Assembly: GCA_050259615.1 (NCBI GenBank)
Contig: JBLNAZ010000082.1
Coordinates: 1-64,000, forward strand
Reading direction: 5' to 3'
From: JAAXKN01 sp050259615
GTDB lineage: Bacteria; Bacteroidota; Ignavibacteria; Ignavibacteriales; SURF-24
DNA length: 64,000 nucleotides
Shown: positions 38,189 through 47,029 of the stretch, piece after piece
Numbering within the stretch: position 1 is the first letter of the stretch
How the letters are laid out: the number at the start of each line of letters is the position of its first letter
Translations under genes and position numbers: made by a program
Notes under the pieces: generated by a model
The model's database searches: none
Told to the model about the DNA's origin: nothing
Seen by the model: the letters and a program-made list of their open reading frames with translations, nothing else

Positions 38189-39373
38189 ATGGAACTTGCA
38201 AAGAGGATTTTAGAATGCGCACTGGGATATCAGCAATATACCGCAGAGAACCTTTCAAAATTAGTAAGGTGTAAATCTTTAAGCACGAAGGAAGAAAGTG
38301 CTGCCCTTGAACTAAAGGATATTATGACAAAGGCAGGCTTTGATGAAGTTGTAATAGACGGCCTCGGCAATGTAATAGGAAGAATAGGCTCAGGCAGTAA
38401 AGTAATTGCATTTGATGCCCATATAGATACTGTTGACGCGGGCAATTTGGAGAACTGGCACTTTGATCCCTTCGGCGGCGAAATTCAAGACGGATTTGTT
38501 CATGGGCGCGGCTCAGTAGACCAGAAGGGAGGTGCCGCAGCATTTGTCACCGCCGGAAAAATCATAAAGGAGCTGGGACTTTCAGAAGGTAAAACAATTT
38601 ACTTCATCGGCTCAGTTATGGAGGAGGACTGCGACGGACTCTGCTGGAAATACATAATTGAGGAAGACAGGATCAGACCAGGCTTTGTTGTTGTTACAGA
38701 GCCTACCAACCTTAATATCTACCGCGGGCATAGGGGCCGCATGGAAATTGAAATTGCGTTTCACGGCGTGTCATCCCATGGAAGCGCCCCTGAAAGGGGA
38801 ATAAACGCAATCTACATGGGATCAGGAACCGCCCTGAAAATAAAATCGCTCAATGAATGCCTTGCAGATGACGCTTTTCTCGGAAAAGGCTCTGTTACAG
38901 TTACAGAGTTCGTCTCCTCAAGCCCTTCTTTATGCGCTGTTGCTGATTACAGCAGAATACACCTCGACCGCAGGCTCACCTGGGGTGAAGACAGGGAAAC
39001 GGCACTCCGCGAGGTACAGAATGTTATACTCGATTTGAATGCAAAAGCCGAAGTACTTACCTATAGCGGGAAAGCCTACACCGGCCTTGAATACGGTATG
39101 GAGAAATACTACCCCACCTGGAAGCTTGAAGAAAATGATCCCTTAATCCGCGCAGGAAAAGAAACCTTTGAAGAACTCTTTAATACTGATGCCTTTATTG
39201 ATAAATGGACTTTCTCTACAAATGGGGTGGTCATAAAAGGGACCTATGGAATTCCTGTCCTGGGATTTGGACCCGGAGATGAGATTCTTGCGCATGCTCC
39301 TGATGAAAAGGTTCCTGTTGAGCATCTTTTTAAGGCGTCTGCATTCTATGCTTATCTGTGCAGTAAAGTGTAA
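38189..39373 (+). CDS. ygeY: YgeY M20-family metallohydrolase
   Basis: The 394-residue zinc amidohydrolase/peptidase is closely YgeY-like: 'FDAHIDTVDAGNLENWHFDPFGGE', 'GRGSVDQKGG', 'SVMEEDCDGLCWKYIIEE', 'VVTEPTNLNIYRGHRGRMEI' and 'SSHGSAPERG'. These contain the two-metal ligands (H in AHIDT, D in SVDQKGG, EE pair, E in TEPT, final H in 'EILAHAPDEK'). In the urate pathway it probably hydrolyses a ureido- or acyl-amino intermediate. Strong ATG with AAAGGATG. First gene of a six-gene rightward operon. Confidence 0.93.
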   Translation: MELAKRILECALGYQQYTAENLSKLVRCKSLSTKEESAALELKDIMTKAGFDEVVIDGLGNVIGRIGSGSKVIAFDAHIDTVDAGNLENWHFDPFGGEIQDGFVHGRGSVDQKGGAAAFVTAGKIIKELGLSEGKTIYFIGSVMEEDCDGLCWKYIIEEDRIRPGFVVVTEPTNLNIYRGHRGRMEIEIAFHGVSSHGSAPERGINAIYMGSGTALKIKSLNECLADDAFLGKGSVTVTEFVSSSPSLCAVADYSRIHLDRRLTWGEDRETALREVQNVILDLNAKAEVLTYSGKAYTGLEYGMEKYYPTWKLEENDPLIRAGKETFEELFNTDAFIDKWTFSTNGVVIKGTYGIPVLGFGPGDEILAHAPDEKVPVEHLFKASAFYAYLCSKV

Positions 39374-39411
39374 GTCATTTATAAATTTAATAAAGTAAAC
39401 CGGGAGTATTT

Positions 39412-40422
39412 ATGGTTTCCAATCTTTACAGGAAGCACTTCCTGAGCGATGACGACTGGACGAGGCAGGAGCTTGATACCGCTTTTGAAACTGCATTCGA
39501 CCTGAAGAAAATGTTTGCCCGCGGTGAGTCGCACAGGCTTCTTCAGGATAAAACACTTTTTAATATCTTCTTTGAGCAGTCAACACGCACAAGAAATTCA
39601 ATGGAAGCGGGTATGACGCAGCTCGGCGGCCATGCGCACGACCTGACGGCAGACAAGATGCAGATCTCGCACGGCGAGTCGGCAAAGGATACAGCAATTA
39701 TTTTGTCCCGAATGGGCCACGGCATCGCATGCAGAAACTGCTTTTACGGAACAGGAAAAAAGTACCTCGACGAAATGGCCAGGTACGCCACAGTGCCTGT
39801 TATGTCGCTTCAGGATGACGTTTATCACCCCTTCCAGGGACTAGCCGACCTGATGACGATATTTGAACACTTCGGGCGTAATACTAAAGGACTTAAAGTT
39901 ACAGTCTCATGGGCTTTTGCCGATACGCATTCCAAACCCCTTTCTGTGCCTCAGACTCAGATCCTTCTTTTCCCGAGGTACGGAATAGATGTAACAGTAG
40001 CACACCCGGCGGAATTTCCGCTAAGCAAAAATATTATGGAAAAGGCGTGCAAGAATGCCATATCCGGAGGCGGAAGCCTCAGGTTTACAAATAATATGGA
40101 TGAGGCATTTGAAGGAGCCCAGATTGTAATCCCTAAAAACTGGGGCGGCTTCGGCTTCTACAGCATGGAGGATTATCTTAGTAATGAGGATGAATGCAAA
40201 AAGGAAATGAGAGCTAACATTATTAAATATAAAAGCTGGATATGTGATGAAAGAAGAATCAGACTGGCTGATAAAAATGTAAAGCTTATGCATGCACTTC
40301 CGGCCGACAGGGGGCATGAGGTTACAGATGAAATTCTTGATAACCCTGAAATATCAATTGTGTATGATGAGGCCGAAAACCGCCTCCATACAGCCAAGGC
40401 CATTATGTCTTTGACGATGTAA
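39412..40422 (+). CDS. ygeW: YgeW-like carbamoyltransferase
   Basis: The 336-residue transcarbamylase has the carbamoyl-phosphate loop 'FEQSTRTRNSMEAGMTQLGG', the second binding motif 'VYHPFQGLADLMT', and the C-terminal 'MHALPADRGHEVTDEI'. In the purine pathway it is expected to run in reverse, moving a carbamoyl group from a ureido intermediate to phosphate to give carbamoyl phosphate, a possible ATP source through carbamate kinase (none in this window). It is shorter than E. coli YgeW and its substrate loop differs ('SKPLSVPQTQ'), so the exact acceptor is uncertain. Start backed by GGGAG; 38 bases after ygeY. Confidence 0.85.
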   Translation: MVSNLYRKHFLSDDDWTRQELDTAFETAFDLKKMFARGESHRLLQDKTLFNIFFEQSTRTRNSMEAGMTQLGGHAHDLTADKMQISHGESAKDTAIILSRMGHGIACRNCFYGTGKKYLDEMARYATVPVMSLQDDVYHPFQGLADLMTIFEHFGRNTKGLKVTVSWAFADTHSKPLSVPQTQILLFPRYGIDVTVAHPAEFPLSKNIMEKACKNAISGGGSLRFTNNMDEAFEGAQIVIPKNWGGFGFYSMEDYLSNEDECKKEMRANIIKYKSWICDERRIRLADKNVKLMHALPADRGHEVTDEILDNPEISIVYDEAENRLHTAKAIMSLTM

Positions 40423-40440
40423 CAAAGATTTTTATCAGAA

Positions 40441-41694
40441 ATGAGTTGTATGATGAAAGATGAATTTTATTATTTATGCAGCTCCTGCGGCAGGGCGTAT
40501 CCCATATCAAAAGATTTAATGCTATGCCCCGGATGCCGCGAAAGGGACCTGAAGGGAAAGCCCCTTAAAGGCGTTCTTAAGGTTATGCTTCCACAGCGCC
40601 TGAGGAATTCTAAAAAGCCGGGTGAGACTTATGACATTTTTGACTATCTGCCCGTGGAAAAGGAATTTTTCCCGCCAATTCCCGTCGGCAATACGCCTCT
40701 TATACAAGCTCATAACCTTGAAAAAAAAATCGGGTTTAATAATATTTACCTGAAATTTGACGGCACCAACCCTACGGCTTCATATAAGGACAGGGCTTCT
40801 TATCTTGTTTCTGCTTTGGCAATTAAGTGGAATGAAAATAATATCGCTATAGCATCAACCGGTAATGCAGCCTCCTCGATGTCGGGCATTGCTGCCTCGG
40901 CAGGCCAGAAAGTATTTGTCTTTATGCCTTCTAAAGCTCCCAGGGCAAAGCTCGTGCAGTGCCTTCAGTATGGCGCCACTCTTATTCCTGTAAACGGTAC
41001 TTACGATGATGCATTTGACCTGTCGCTGGAATTTTCAGATTTGACAGGCATCCTGAACAGAAATACGGCCTATAATCCTATGACGCTCGAAGGAAAGAAA
41101 ACTGCCGCCTTTGAAATTCTAAGGCAGATGAAGGGAACGGGTATAAGCCACCTGTTCCTGCCTGTTGGCGACGGCGTAATATTAAGCGGCATTATTAAAG
41201 GATTTATGGATTTAAGATTCCTGGGGCTTATTGAGGAAATTCCTCAGATTGTAGGAGTTCAGGCCGAGGGAAGCTCTTTTCTTTTTAAGGCTTTTAATGA
41301 GAATGTTTATGACCTCCACTATTCAGCCTGCACACAGGCTGATTCAATTTCAGTCAATGCAGCCCGTAATGCCTACACTGCCGTAAGGGACCTTCAGCAT
41401 GTAAATGGCAAAATGGTTCTTGTAAGCGACAATGATATACTCGAAGCTCAGAAAACTGTTTCTGAACTTTCAGGCATATTCTGCGAGCCCTCTTCAGCAG
41501 CTGCATTTGCGGGATTCGTTAAAATGAAAGAGGAGATGCCTCAGCCTTCTAACGCGGTTATTCTTCTTACCGGACACGGCCTGAAGGATATTGAAGTTTC
41601 CTCAAAAAAGCTTAAATTTCCTCAGGCTTTTGAACCTGATATTAAGTATATAATTAAAAAGCTTGAATTAAAGGAAAGTCTGATCAGCAAATGA
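40441..41694 (+). CDS. Threonine synthase-like fold-type-II PLP enzyme with zinc ribbon
   Basis: 417 residues. An N-terminal rubredoxin-type zinc ribbon ('YLCSSCGRAYPISKDLMLCPGC') precedes a fold-type-II PLP domain: 'NPTASYKDRASYLVSALAI' carries the PLP lysine, 'IASTGNAASSMSGIAASAGQ' binds the phosphate, 'GDGVILSGIIKGF' is the glycine loop. Threonine synthase is the nearest family, but operon position between ygeW and mocA argues for a catabolic elimination or deamination, perhaps in place of YgeX diaminopropionate ammonia-lyase. Its stop overlaps the mocA start. Function is inferred. Confidence 0.78.
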   Translation: MSCMMKDEFYYLCSSCGRAYPISKDLMLCPGCRERDLKGKPLKGVLKVMLPQRLRNSKKPGETYDIFDYLPVEKEFFPPIPVGNTPLIQAHNLEKKIGFNNIYLKFDGTNPTASYKDRASYLVSALAIKWNENNIAIASTGNAASSMSGIAASAGQKVFVFMPSKAPRAKLVQCLQYGATLIPVNGTYDDAFDLSLEFSDLTGILNRNTAYNPMTLEGKKTAAFEILRQMKGTGISHLFLPVGDGVILSGIIKGFMDLRFLGLIEEIPQIVGVQAEGSSFLFKAFNENVYDLHYSACTQADSISVNAARNAYTAVRDLQHVNGKMVLVSDNDILEAQKTVSELSGIFCEPSSAAAFAGFVKMKEEMPQPSNAVILLTGHGLKDIEVSSKKLKFPQAFEPDIKYIIKKLELKESLISK

Positions 41695-42368
41695 CTTCAG
41701 GATTTGAGAAGAAAAGGTTTTCGGGCATAGTACTTGCGGCCGGATTTTCATCCAGAATGAATACGTGGAAGATGGAACTTAGTATAAAAGGACGCCCTCT
41801 GCTGTATTATACATTAAGACCGATGCTGGAAGTGTGCACAGAGATTATCGTTGTAGGCGGATACAGCATTGAAAGGCTCTCTGAACTGATTGAATCAGTT
41901 TGCAGAACGGAAGGGTTTGAGAAGGAGAATGTCAGGCTCGTTAATAACAGTGACTTCCGGAAAGGAATGTTCTCTTCTGTAAGAAGCGGGCTTCGGGAAG
42001 TTAATACTGATTCTGATGGCATTTTTATTATGCCTGGAGATATGCCTTTTGTGAATCTTGATACATATAGGAAGCTAGCGGATTTACTGGATTCTGAAAA
42101 TAATAAGGATATTATTTTTCCGGCTGCTCTCGTGGCTTCGGCCGATGGCGGGAAGCGCTGGAAGAAAGGGCATCCTGTCCTTTTGAGAAAAAGAGTAAAG
42201 GACCTGATCATTCAGAATGAAAATGAAGCTGTCTTCCGCGATGTACTGAAGCCGTTTAGTTATGAGCTCTGCCCTGTTACCGACGATGGGATCTGCTTTG
42301 ATATTGATGATGAAACGGACCTTGAAAAAGCACTGTCGTATATGGAAAACAGATACAATTATTCTTGA
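41691..42368 (+). CDS. mocA: MocA-like molybdenum cofactor nucleotidyltransferase
   Basis: The 225-residue NTP transferase has the opening loop 'GIVLAAGFSSRMNTWKMEL', 'VVGGYSIERL', 'GMFSSVRSGL' and 'MPGDMPF' (metal and nucleotide sites). MocA makes molybdopterin cytosine dinucleotide for xanthine dehydrogenase-family enzymes; YgfJ of the E. coli cluster is a relative. The two molybdenum hydroxylases in this island are the obvious clients. Confidence 0.85.
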   Translation: MTSGFEKKRFSGIVLAAGFSSRMNTWKMELSIKGRPLLYYTLRPMLEVCTEIIVVGGYSIERLSELIESVCRTEGFEKENVRLVNNSDFRKGMFSSVRSGLREVNTDSDGIFIMPGDMPFVNLDTYRKLADLLDSENNKDIIFPAALVASADGGKRWKKGHPVLLRKRVKDLIIQNENEAVFRDVLKPFSYELCPVTDDGICFDIDDETDLEKALSYMENRYNYS

Positions 42369-42431
42369 AATAAATTTTTTCCTAAATAAGCTATTCCTAA
42401 ATAAGTGTTTCTTAATAAAAGGGAAATTGCC

Positions 42432-43901
42432 ATGATCAGCCTTGAAATCAATGAGAAAGCCCGCAAGAATAACGTTCAGAGGTGCAGGGAAAAAAATATT
42501 ATAATCCCTTCATTCGCCCAGATGAAAAATCCCGATACTGTTCCCGGCAATGTTAAGGAATGTCTGAAGCAGACCGGAATGAAAGACATTGACCCTGTCA
42601 ATCTGTTCCGCATCACGTGGAAAAATGAGCCCAAAGACAAAGGCGGGCTTTTTTCGGGCGTTAATTATCTTGAGCTTCCTGAAGAACTTACAGGCGTAAA
42701 GGCCAGGATAATAGCCCTTTTAGGTAAATGGTTTCCCATCGGGGCTCATAAAGTGGGGGCAGCTTTCGGATGCCTCGTCCCTCAGCTGGTTACAGGAAAC
42801 TTCGATTCCACGTGGCAGAAAGCTGTATGGCCTTCAACGGGAAATTACTGCCGCGGCGGCGCCTTTAACTCTGCACTGCTTGGCTGCAGCTCAATTGCAA
42901 TACTGCCCGAAGGAATGAGCAGGGAGAGATTTGAATGGCTGAAAAGCCTTTCCGGAGAAGTTATTGCCACGCCCGGAAGTGAAAGTAACGTTAAGGAGAT
43001 TTTTGATAAGTGCAAAGAGCTGAAGTCGGAAAGGCCGGATGTTGTTATATTCAACCAGTTTGACGAGCCCGGCAATTACCTCTGGCACTATGAGGTGACG
43101 GGAAGCGCCATTTCTGAACTCTTTGAAGCCCTTAGAAAAAGAAACGCCCGGCTGAGTATGGCAGGTTTTGTTTCTTCAACCGGCTCTGCAGGCACAATAG
43201 CCGCAGGCGACAACCTGAAGGAAAAATATCCCTTTATGAAGATTGCAGCTTCAGAAGCCCTGCAGTGCCCTACACTCCTCGAAAACGGCTTCGGAAGCCA
43301 CAGAATTGAGGGAATTGGGGATAAACATGTTCCCTGGATCCATAACGTGCGCAATACGGACGTTGTGACGGATATTGATGATAATGCCTGCATAAGCCTT
43401 CTCAGGCTCTTTAACGAGCCACTGGGGCGTGAATTCATGATAAGGGAGGGCATTCCTGCAGATGTCGTCCTGAAACTTCACCTTGCGGGAATTTCGGGAA
43501 TTGCAAACCTGCTTTCTGCAGTTAAAATGGCAAGATATTATGAGCTAACCGAAAATGACGTTATTTTTACTGTTCTTACCGATTCAAGCGATATGTACAA
43601 TTCCAGGATTCAGGAACTGAGAGGCTCAGACGGGGAGTTTACCTTAAGAGAGGCTTCCAAGGCTTTCGACAGGTATTTAATGCCCTCAACGGACATCTCG
43701 CACCTTAAAGAGCTTGATTATTACGAGAAAAAAAGAATTCACAACTTAAAATATTTCACCTGGGTAGAGCAGCAGAACAAGAGCGTAGATGAGCTTAATG
43801 CCCAGTGGTACGATCCTGAATACTGGAATGGAATTAGAAAACAGGCTGGTGAAATTGACCGTCTGATTGAAGATTTTAACAAAGAGGTTAGCTGCATATG
43901 A
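42432..43901 (+). CDS. Fold-type-II PLP enzyme of the purine cluster
   Basis: About 489 residues from the ATG at 42432, preceded by AAGGG (an in-frame GTG lies nine codons upstream). 'KWFPIGAHKVGAAFGCLVPQLVTG' holds the probable PLP lysine, 'WPSTGNYCRGGAFNSALLG' the phosphate-binding asparagine loop, 'SSTGSAGTIAAGDNLKEKYP' the glycine loop. It resembles cysteine synthase/tryptophan synthase-beta-like proteins seen in clostridial purine clusters. It probably deaminates or cleaves an amino acid from the last pathway step. Neither this protein nor the threonine synthase-like enzyme has the YgeX motif 'NAFKMLGG'. Substrate unknown. Confidence 0.78.
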   Translation: MISLEINEKARKNNVQRCREKNIIIPSFAQMKNPDTVPGNVKECLKQTGMKDIDPVNLFRITWKNEPKDKGGLFSGVNYLELPEELTGVKARIIALLGKWFPIGAHKVGAAFGCLVPQLVTGNFDSTWQKAVWPSTGNYCRGGAFNSALLGCSSIAILPEGMSRERFEWLKSLSGEVIATPGSESNVKEIFDKCKELKSERPDVVIFNQFDEPGNYLWHYEVTGSAISELFEALRKRNARLSMAGFVSSTGSAGTIAAGDNLKEKYPFMKIAASEALQCPTLLENGFGSHRIEGIGDKHVPWIHNVRNTDVVTDIDDNACISLLRLFNEPLGREFMIREGIPADVVLKLHLAGISGIANLLSAVKMARYYELTENDVIFTVLTDSSDMYNSRIQELRGSDGEFTLREASKAFDRYLMPSTDISHLKELDYYEKKRIHNLKYFTWVEQQNKSVDELNAQWYDPEYWNGIRKQAGEIDRLIEDFNKEVSCI

Positions 43902-44767
43902 TGGAGGTTTTTGAAGAACTTCAAAACAGAGTAAAAGGAAATAAGGCTTCGGTTCTTGTTACAATAATCAGCTCAAAGGGAAGCTCTCCCGGAAAGCCCG
44001 GCTTTAAGATGCTTGTTGGCGAAGAGGGCAGAATATTAGGAACTGTGGGCGGCGGGGGACCGGAGTTCTACGCCATTTCGAGAAGTAAAGAGCTGCTGGC
44101 CTCAGGCATTAATAACATAACTGAGACTCTGGTCTTAAGAGAGTCCTCCGAAGAAGCGGCTAAGGAAGGGAAAAGGGAAGACGGCAAAATTGAAATTCCC
44201 TCGCTTTGCGGAGGCGAAGTTACGCTCTTCTATGAAGTCTTCGGCAAAGCAGATTTATTATACATATTCGGTGCCGGACACGTGGGGCAGGCTGTAGCCC
44301 GTATGGGTAAAATACTCAACTATAATGTTGTTATGATTGATAACAGGGAAGATGTATTAAGCGGAATTCCTCTTAATTATTATAATGAAAAGCATTATGC
44401 CGATTTCCCGAAACTTGTTTCTGAGGCGAAGAGCCCTATTGACGTTAATGTACAGGGCTTTGCGATAATTCTTACACATAACCATTTAAATGACATGAAC
44501 GTTCTCCATTTTTTGTATAAGAATTATCCCGAAATGAAATATATAGGTTTAATAGGATCCGTACGCAAGGTTAAAGAGGCCCTGGGCATTGTGAACAGGG
44601 AATTGGGTGGAAATCTGAATTTTCAGAATCTTTATGCCCCCATTGGAGCGGACCTCGGGGGCAATACTCCGGATGAAATTGCCTTAAGCATCCTTTCCGA
44701 GATTCAGGCTCTCAGATACGGTAAAGAGTTAAAACACCTGCGCCTGGATTACAATAAAATTTTATAA
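43898..44767 (+). CDS. xdhC: XdhC/CoxI-family molybdenum hydroxylase maturation protein
   Basis: The 289-residue product has the N-terminal XdhC/CoxI domain ('SSKGSSPGKPGFKMLV', 'GTVGGGGPEF') and a C-terminal Rossmann domain ('YIFGAGHVGQAVARMGKILNYNVVMIDNREDVL'). XdhC binds and sulfurates the molybdenum cofactor and inserts it into the large subunit. Its ATG overlaps the stop of the PLP gene (ATGA), closing the six-gene operon. Clients are expected to be the two hydroxylases at 47030-55867. Confidence 0.9.
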   Translation: MMEVFEELQNRVKGNKASVLVTIISSKGSSPGKPGFKMLVGEEGRILGTVGGGGPEFYAISRSKELLASGINNITETLVLRESSEEAAKEGKREDGKIEIPSLCGGEVTLFYEVFGKADLLYIFGAGHVGQAVARMGKILNYNVVMIDNREDVLSGIPLNYYNEKHYADFPKLVSEAKSPIDVNVQGFAIILTHNHLNDMNVLHFLYKNYPEMKYIGLIGSVRKVKEALGIVNRELGGNLNFQNLYAPIGADLGGNTPDEIALSILSEIQALRYGKELKHLRLDYNKIL

Positions 44768-45075
44768 ATAATTATTATAAATTTTCAGGAAATTTGTATA
44801 ATTTAACGGAACAAAATCTATTTACTAATCGTCTTAATTATTGATAAAAAAGGGAAATGAGGTATTCTGTTATCCCGAATTTTGTGCTGAAAGTAAATAT
44901 TTAATTAATCAGTTAAATTAATATTACTTAATAGACTTAGGAGCAGCTTTTTCCTGTGGCCGGTTCTCCAGTTGCTTTTAATGAATTTCATTAGTCTCCT
45001 TAAGCCATTTTCTGCAAAATCCGGAATTATCAGATCCTCTCTTACAAATCAAACAAATTAATTATTGGAGTTATT
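44768..45075. other. AT-rich intergenic region
   Basis: 308 bases between xdhC and the small secreted gene. No ORF, hairpin or repeat that I can support; GGAG precedes the next ATG. Confidence 0.5.
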
Positions 45076-45507
45076 ATGAGGATCCAGCGTTATTTATTGG
45101 TTGCTGCTGCTGTTTTATGCTTATCATTCAGCCTTAAAGCAGCCGTTCAGGGGGAAGATGAAGTTAAACAGGCAGTTACAAGTTTCGAAAAAGCTATTGA
45201 TACCAAAAATGTTTCCAATCTCCAGCAGCTTCTGGCTGCTAATGCCAGCATCTCAACCCTTAATAAGATTAACAACAACTTTACCCAGTTTGCTGCTGCA
45301 GATTACATCAACTCTGTAAAATCCGGTAAAATAGGCGGATGGGAAAGAAACATGACAATCAGCTCAGTTGACGTTAACGACAACTTAGCAATAGCTAAAG
45401 TTGAGCTTACAGACGCCAGATTAAAACAGGTTGAATATGTCACTTTGATGAAAGTAGGTGGCAGCTGGAAGGTTGTTAACTCAGCTCTTACGATTGAAAA
45501 GAAGTAA
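45076..45507 (+). CDS. Small secreted NTF2-like protein
   Basis: The 143-residue product has a signal peptide (MRIQRYLLVAAAVLCLSFSLKA) and one NTF2-like/lumazine-binding-type fold: 'EVKQAVTSFEKAIDTKNVSNLQQLLAANASI', then paired strands 'MTISSVDVNDNLAIAKVELTDA' and 'QVEYVTLMKVGGSWKVVNSAL'. No enzyme residues can be assigned. It has its own terminator and sits alone between the two halves of the purine island, so it may be unrelated to purine breakdown. Confidence 0.75.
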   Translation: MRIQRYLLVAAAVLCLSFSLKAAVQGEDEVKQAVTSFEKAIDTKNVSNLQQLLAANASISTLNKINNNFTQFAAADYINSVKSGKIGGWERNMTISSVDVNDNLAIAKVELTDARLKQVEYVTLMKVGGSWKVVNSALTIEKK

Positions 45508-45531
45508 TTCTGAAAAAAGAATGCTTTAATG

Positions 45532-45564
45532 AAAATCCCGGCCCCTTTCGGCCGGGATTTTTTT
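45532..45564. terminator. Bidirectional intrinsic terminator
   Basis: AAAATCCCGGCC / GGCCGGGATTTT 12-base-pair stem with a six-base loop and a T-run, between the NTF2-like gene and the converging hydantoinase gene. Confidence 0.92.
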
Positions 45565-45572
45565 CTAAATTT

Positions 45573-46997
45573 TTAATTGAACAAATATTTCCCGTATCCC
45601 TTGTTAACAGTTATCCCTGCCTTGCTGCCGTAAATAATTCTGCCCCTTAAAATTGTAAGAAGAACTTTACCATTGAATGTTTCGCCGAAAAACGGGGAAG
45701 TTTCACCTTTCGACAGGAGGTCTTCTTTCCGGAATGTCCAGGCGGCATCTTTATCTATAAGAGTCAGGTCGGCATCTGAACCCTTAAGGATGCACCCCTT
45801 TTGGGGATAAATGTTGTATCTCAATGCTGCATTTTTTGAAGTAACTTCAATAAATCTTTTCAGGTCAATGCGGCCTTTCATATAACCCTCTGAAAAGACA
45901 GACGTCATAAGCGTCTGCGTTCCCGGAATTCCTCCGTAATCCAATGCGAATGAGCCTGAGCTTTTTTCCTTCAGGCTTGCAGGGGCATGGTCCGATGCTG
46001 CAAATGAGCAGCTGCCGTCCTTCAGATACTGCCATAGGCCCTCCCTGTCAATTTTATCCTTCACGCCTGGCATGGTCTTTAAGGATGAACCTTTTGCTTC
46101 ATAATCCTTGTACGTAAACCAAAGGTAATGAGGGCACGTCTCATAAGTTACGTCCAGTTTATCCTTTACGTCATTTATTATTCTGGCTGCAGCCGAACTT
46201 CCCACGTGAACAATATGCAGGCTTCCCTGGACGGCTCTTGTTATTTCAACGGCATTTGCAACGGCCAGTATTTCGGCAAGGGCCGGCCTCGATAAATAGT
46301 ACCTGTAGTAATCATCAGCCCTGTCCTTTAAGACTGCCTCCAGTTCTCTGATCAGATCGTATTCCTCGGCGTGAAGAAGAACAGGCATTGAGAGTTCTTT
46401 GGCTTTCTGCATTATCTTGAAAAACTGATATTTGCTTACCCTGGGATATGACGCCATGCCAGATGTAAAATAGGTCTTAAAGCCTTTTACGCCGCGCTCT
46501 GCAAGTTCACACATATTCCTGCAGTAACTTTCAAAATTACCCGCATCAATGCCACCGAAGAGGGCGAAATCCACGCACGAACCCAATTTCACTGCATCCA
46601 GTTTAACGTCAAAACTGTTCCCGTTTACTACCGGGGGGATAGATGTGCACGGCATATCTATTACCGTGGTAACACCGCCGGCAGCAGAAGACATGCTGCC
46701 ATGGTAAAAATCCTCCCTTTCTGTAAAGCCCGGAGTATCAAAGTGCACATGAGGGTCTATACCTCCCGGAACGGCAATTATCCCTTCGGCATCAATGATG
46801 GATTTTTCAGGTTCACTGTTGATAACCTTTATATCTTCCTTTGTCAGTTCTTTTAACCTGTAAGTCTTTGCTGAGCCTTCGGGCATTATGAGTGCCAGGT
46901 TTTCTTCATAGCCCGTTATCTTGTCGGTAAAAAGAAAATCAACAGTTCTTTGGCTCTGTGTGACTTCATCGTATATATAGCAGTTTTTTAGTATCAT
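45573..46997 (-). CDS. hyuA: Hydantoinase/dihydropyrimidinase-family cyclic amidohydrolase
   Basis: The 474-residue TIM-barrel amidohydrolase has the metal motif 'GIDPHVHFDTPGFTERED', a lysine positioned for carbamylation in 'GVKGFKTYFTSG', histidines in 'LLHAEEYDL' and 'LHIVHVGSS', and the late aspartate in 'AASDHAPASLKEKSSG'. Hydantoinases and allantoinases open five- or six-membered cyclic ureides, matching the ring-opening step of urate breakdown after purine ring reduction. It is the last gene of the leftward hydroxylase operon, 32 bases after the molybdenum subunit. Confidence 0.9.
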   Translation of the reverse strand: MILKNCYIYDEVTQSQRTVDFLFTDKITGYEENLALIMPEGSAKTYRLKELTKEDIKVINSEPEKSIIDAEGIIAVPGGIDPHVHFDTPGFTEREDFYHGSMSSAAGGVTTVIDMPCTSIPPVVNGNSFDVKLDAVKLGSCVDFALFGGIDAGNFESYCRNMCELAERGVKGFKTYFTSGMASYPRVSKYQFFKIMQKAKELSMPVLLHAEEYDLIRELEAVLKDRADDYYRYYLSRPALAEILAVANAVEITRAVQGSLHIVHVGSSAAARIINDVKDKLDVTYETCPHYLWFTYKDYEAKGSSLKTMPGVKDKIDREGLWQYLKDGSCSFAASDHAPASLKEKSSGSFALDYGGIPGTQTLMTSVFSEGYMKGRIDLKRFIEVTSKNAALRYNIYPQKGCILKGSDADLTLIDKDAAWTFRKEDLLSKGETSPFFGETFNGKVLLTILRGRIIYGSKAGITVNKGYGKYLFN

Positions 46998-47029
46998 AAT
47001 AATTTCTGTTTAGATAATTATTCATATTA

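Noticed and set aside
40441..41694. Biosynthetic threonine synthase
   Set aside because: The fold and lysine motif fit, but placement inside a coupled purine catabolic operon makes a housekeeping threonine role less likely; left as threonine synthase-like.
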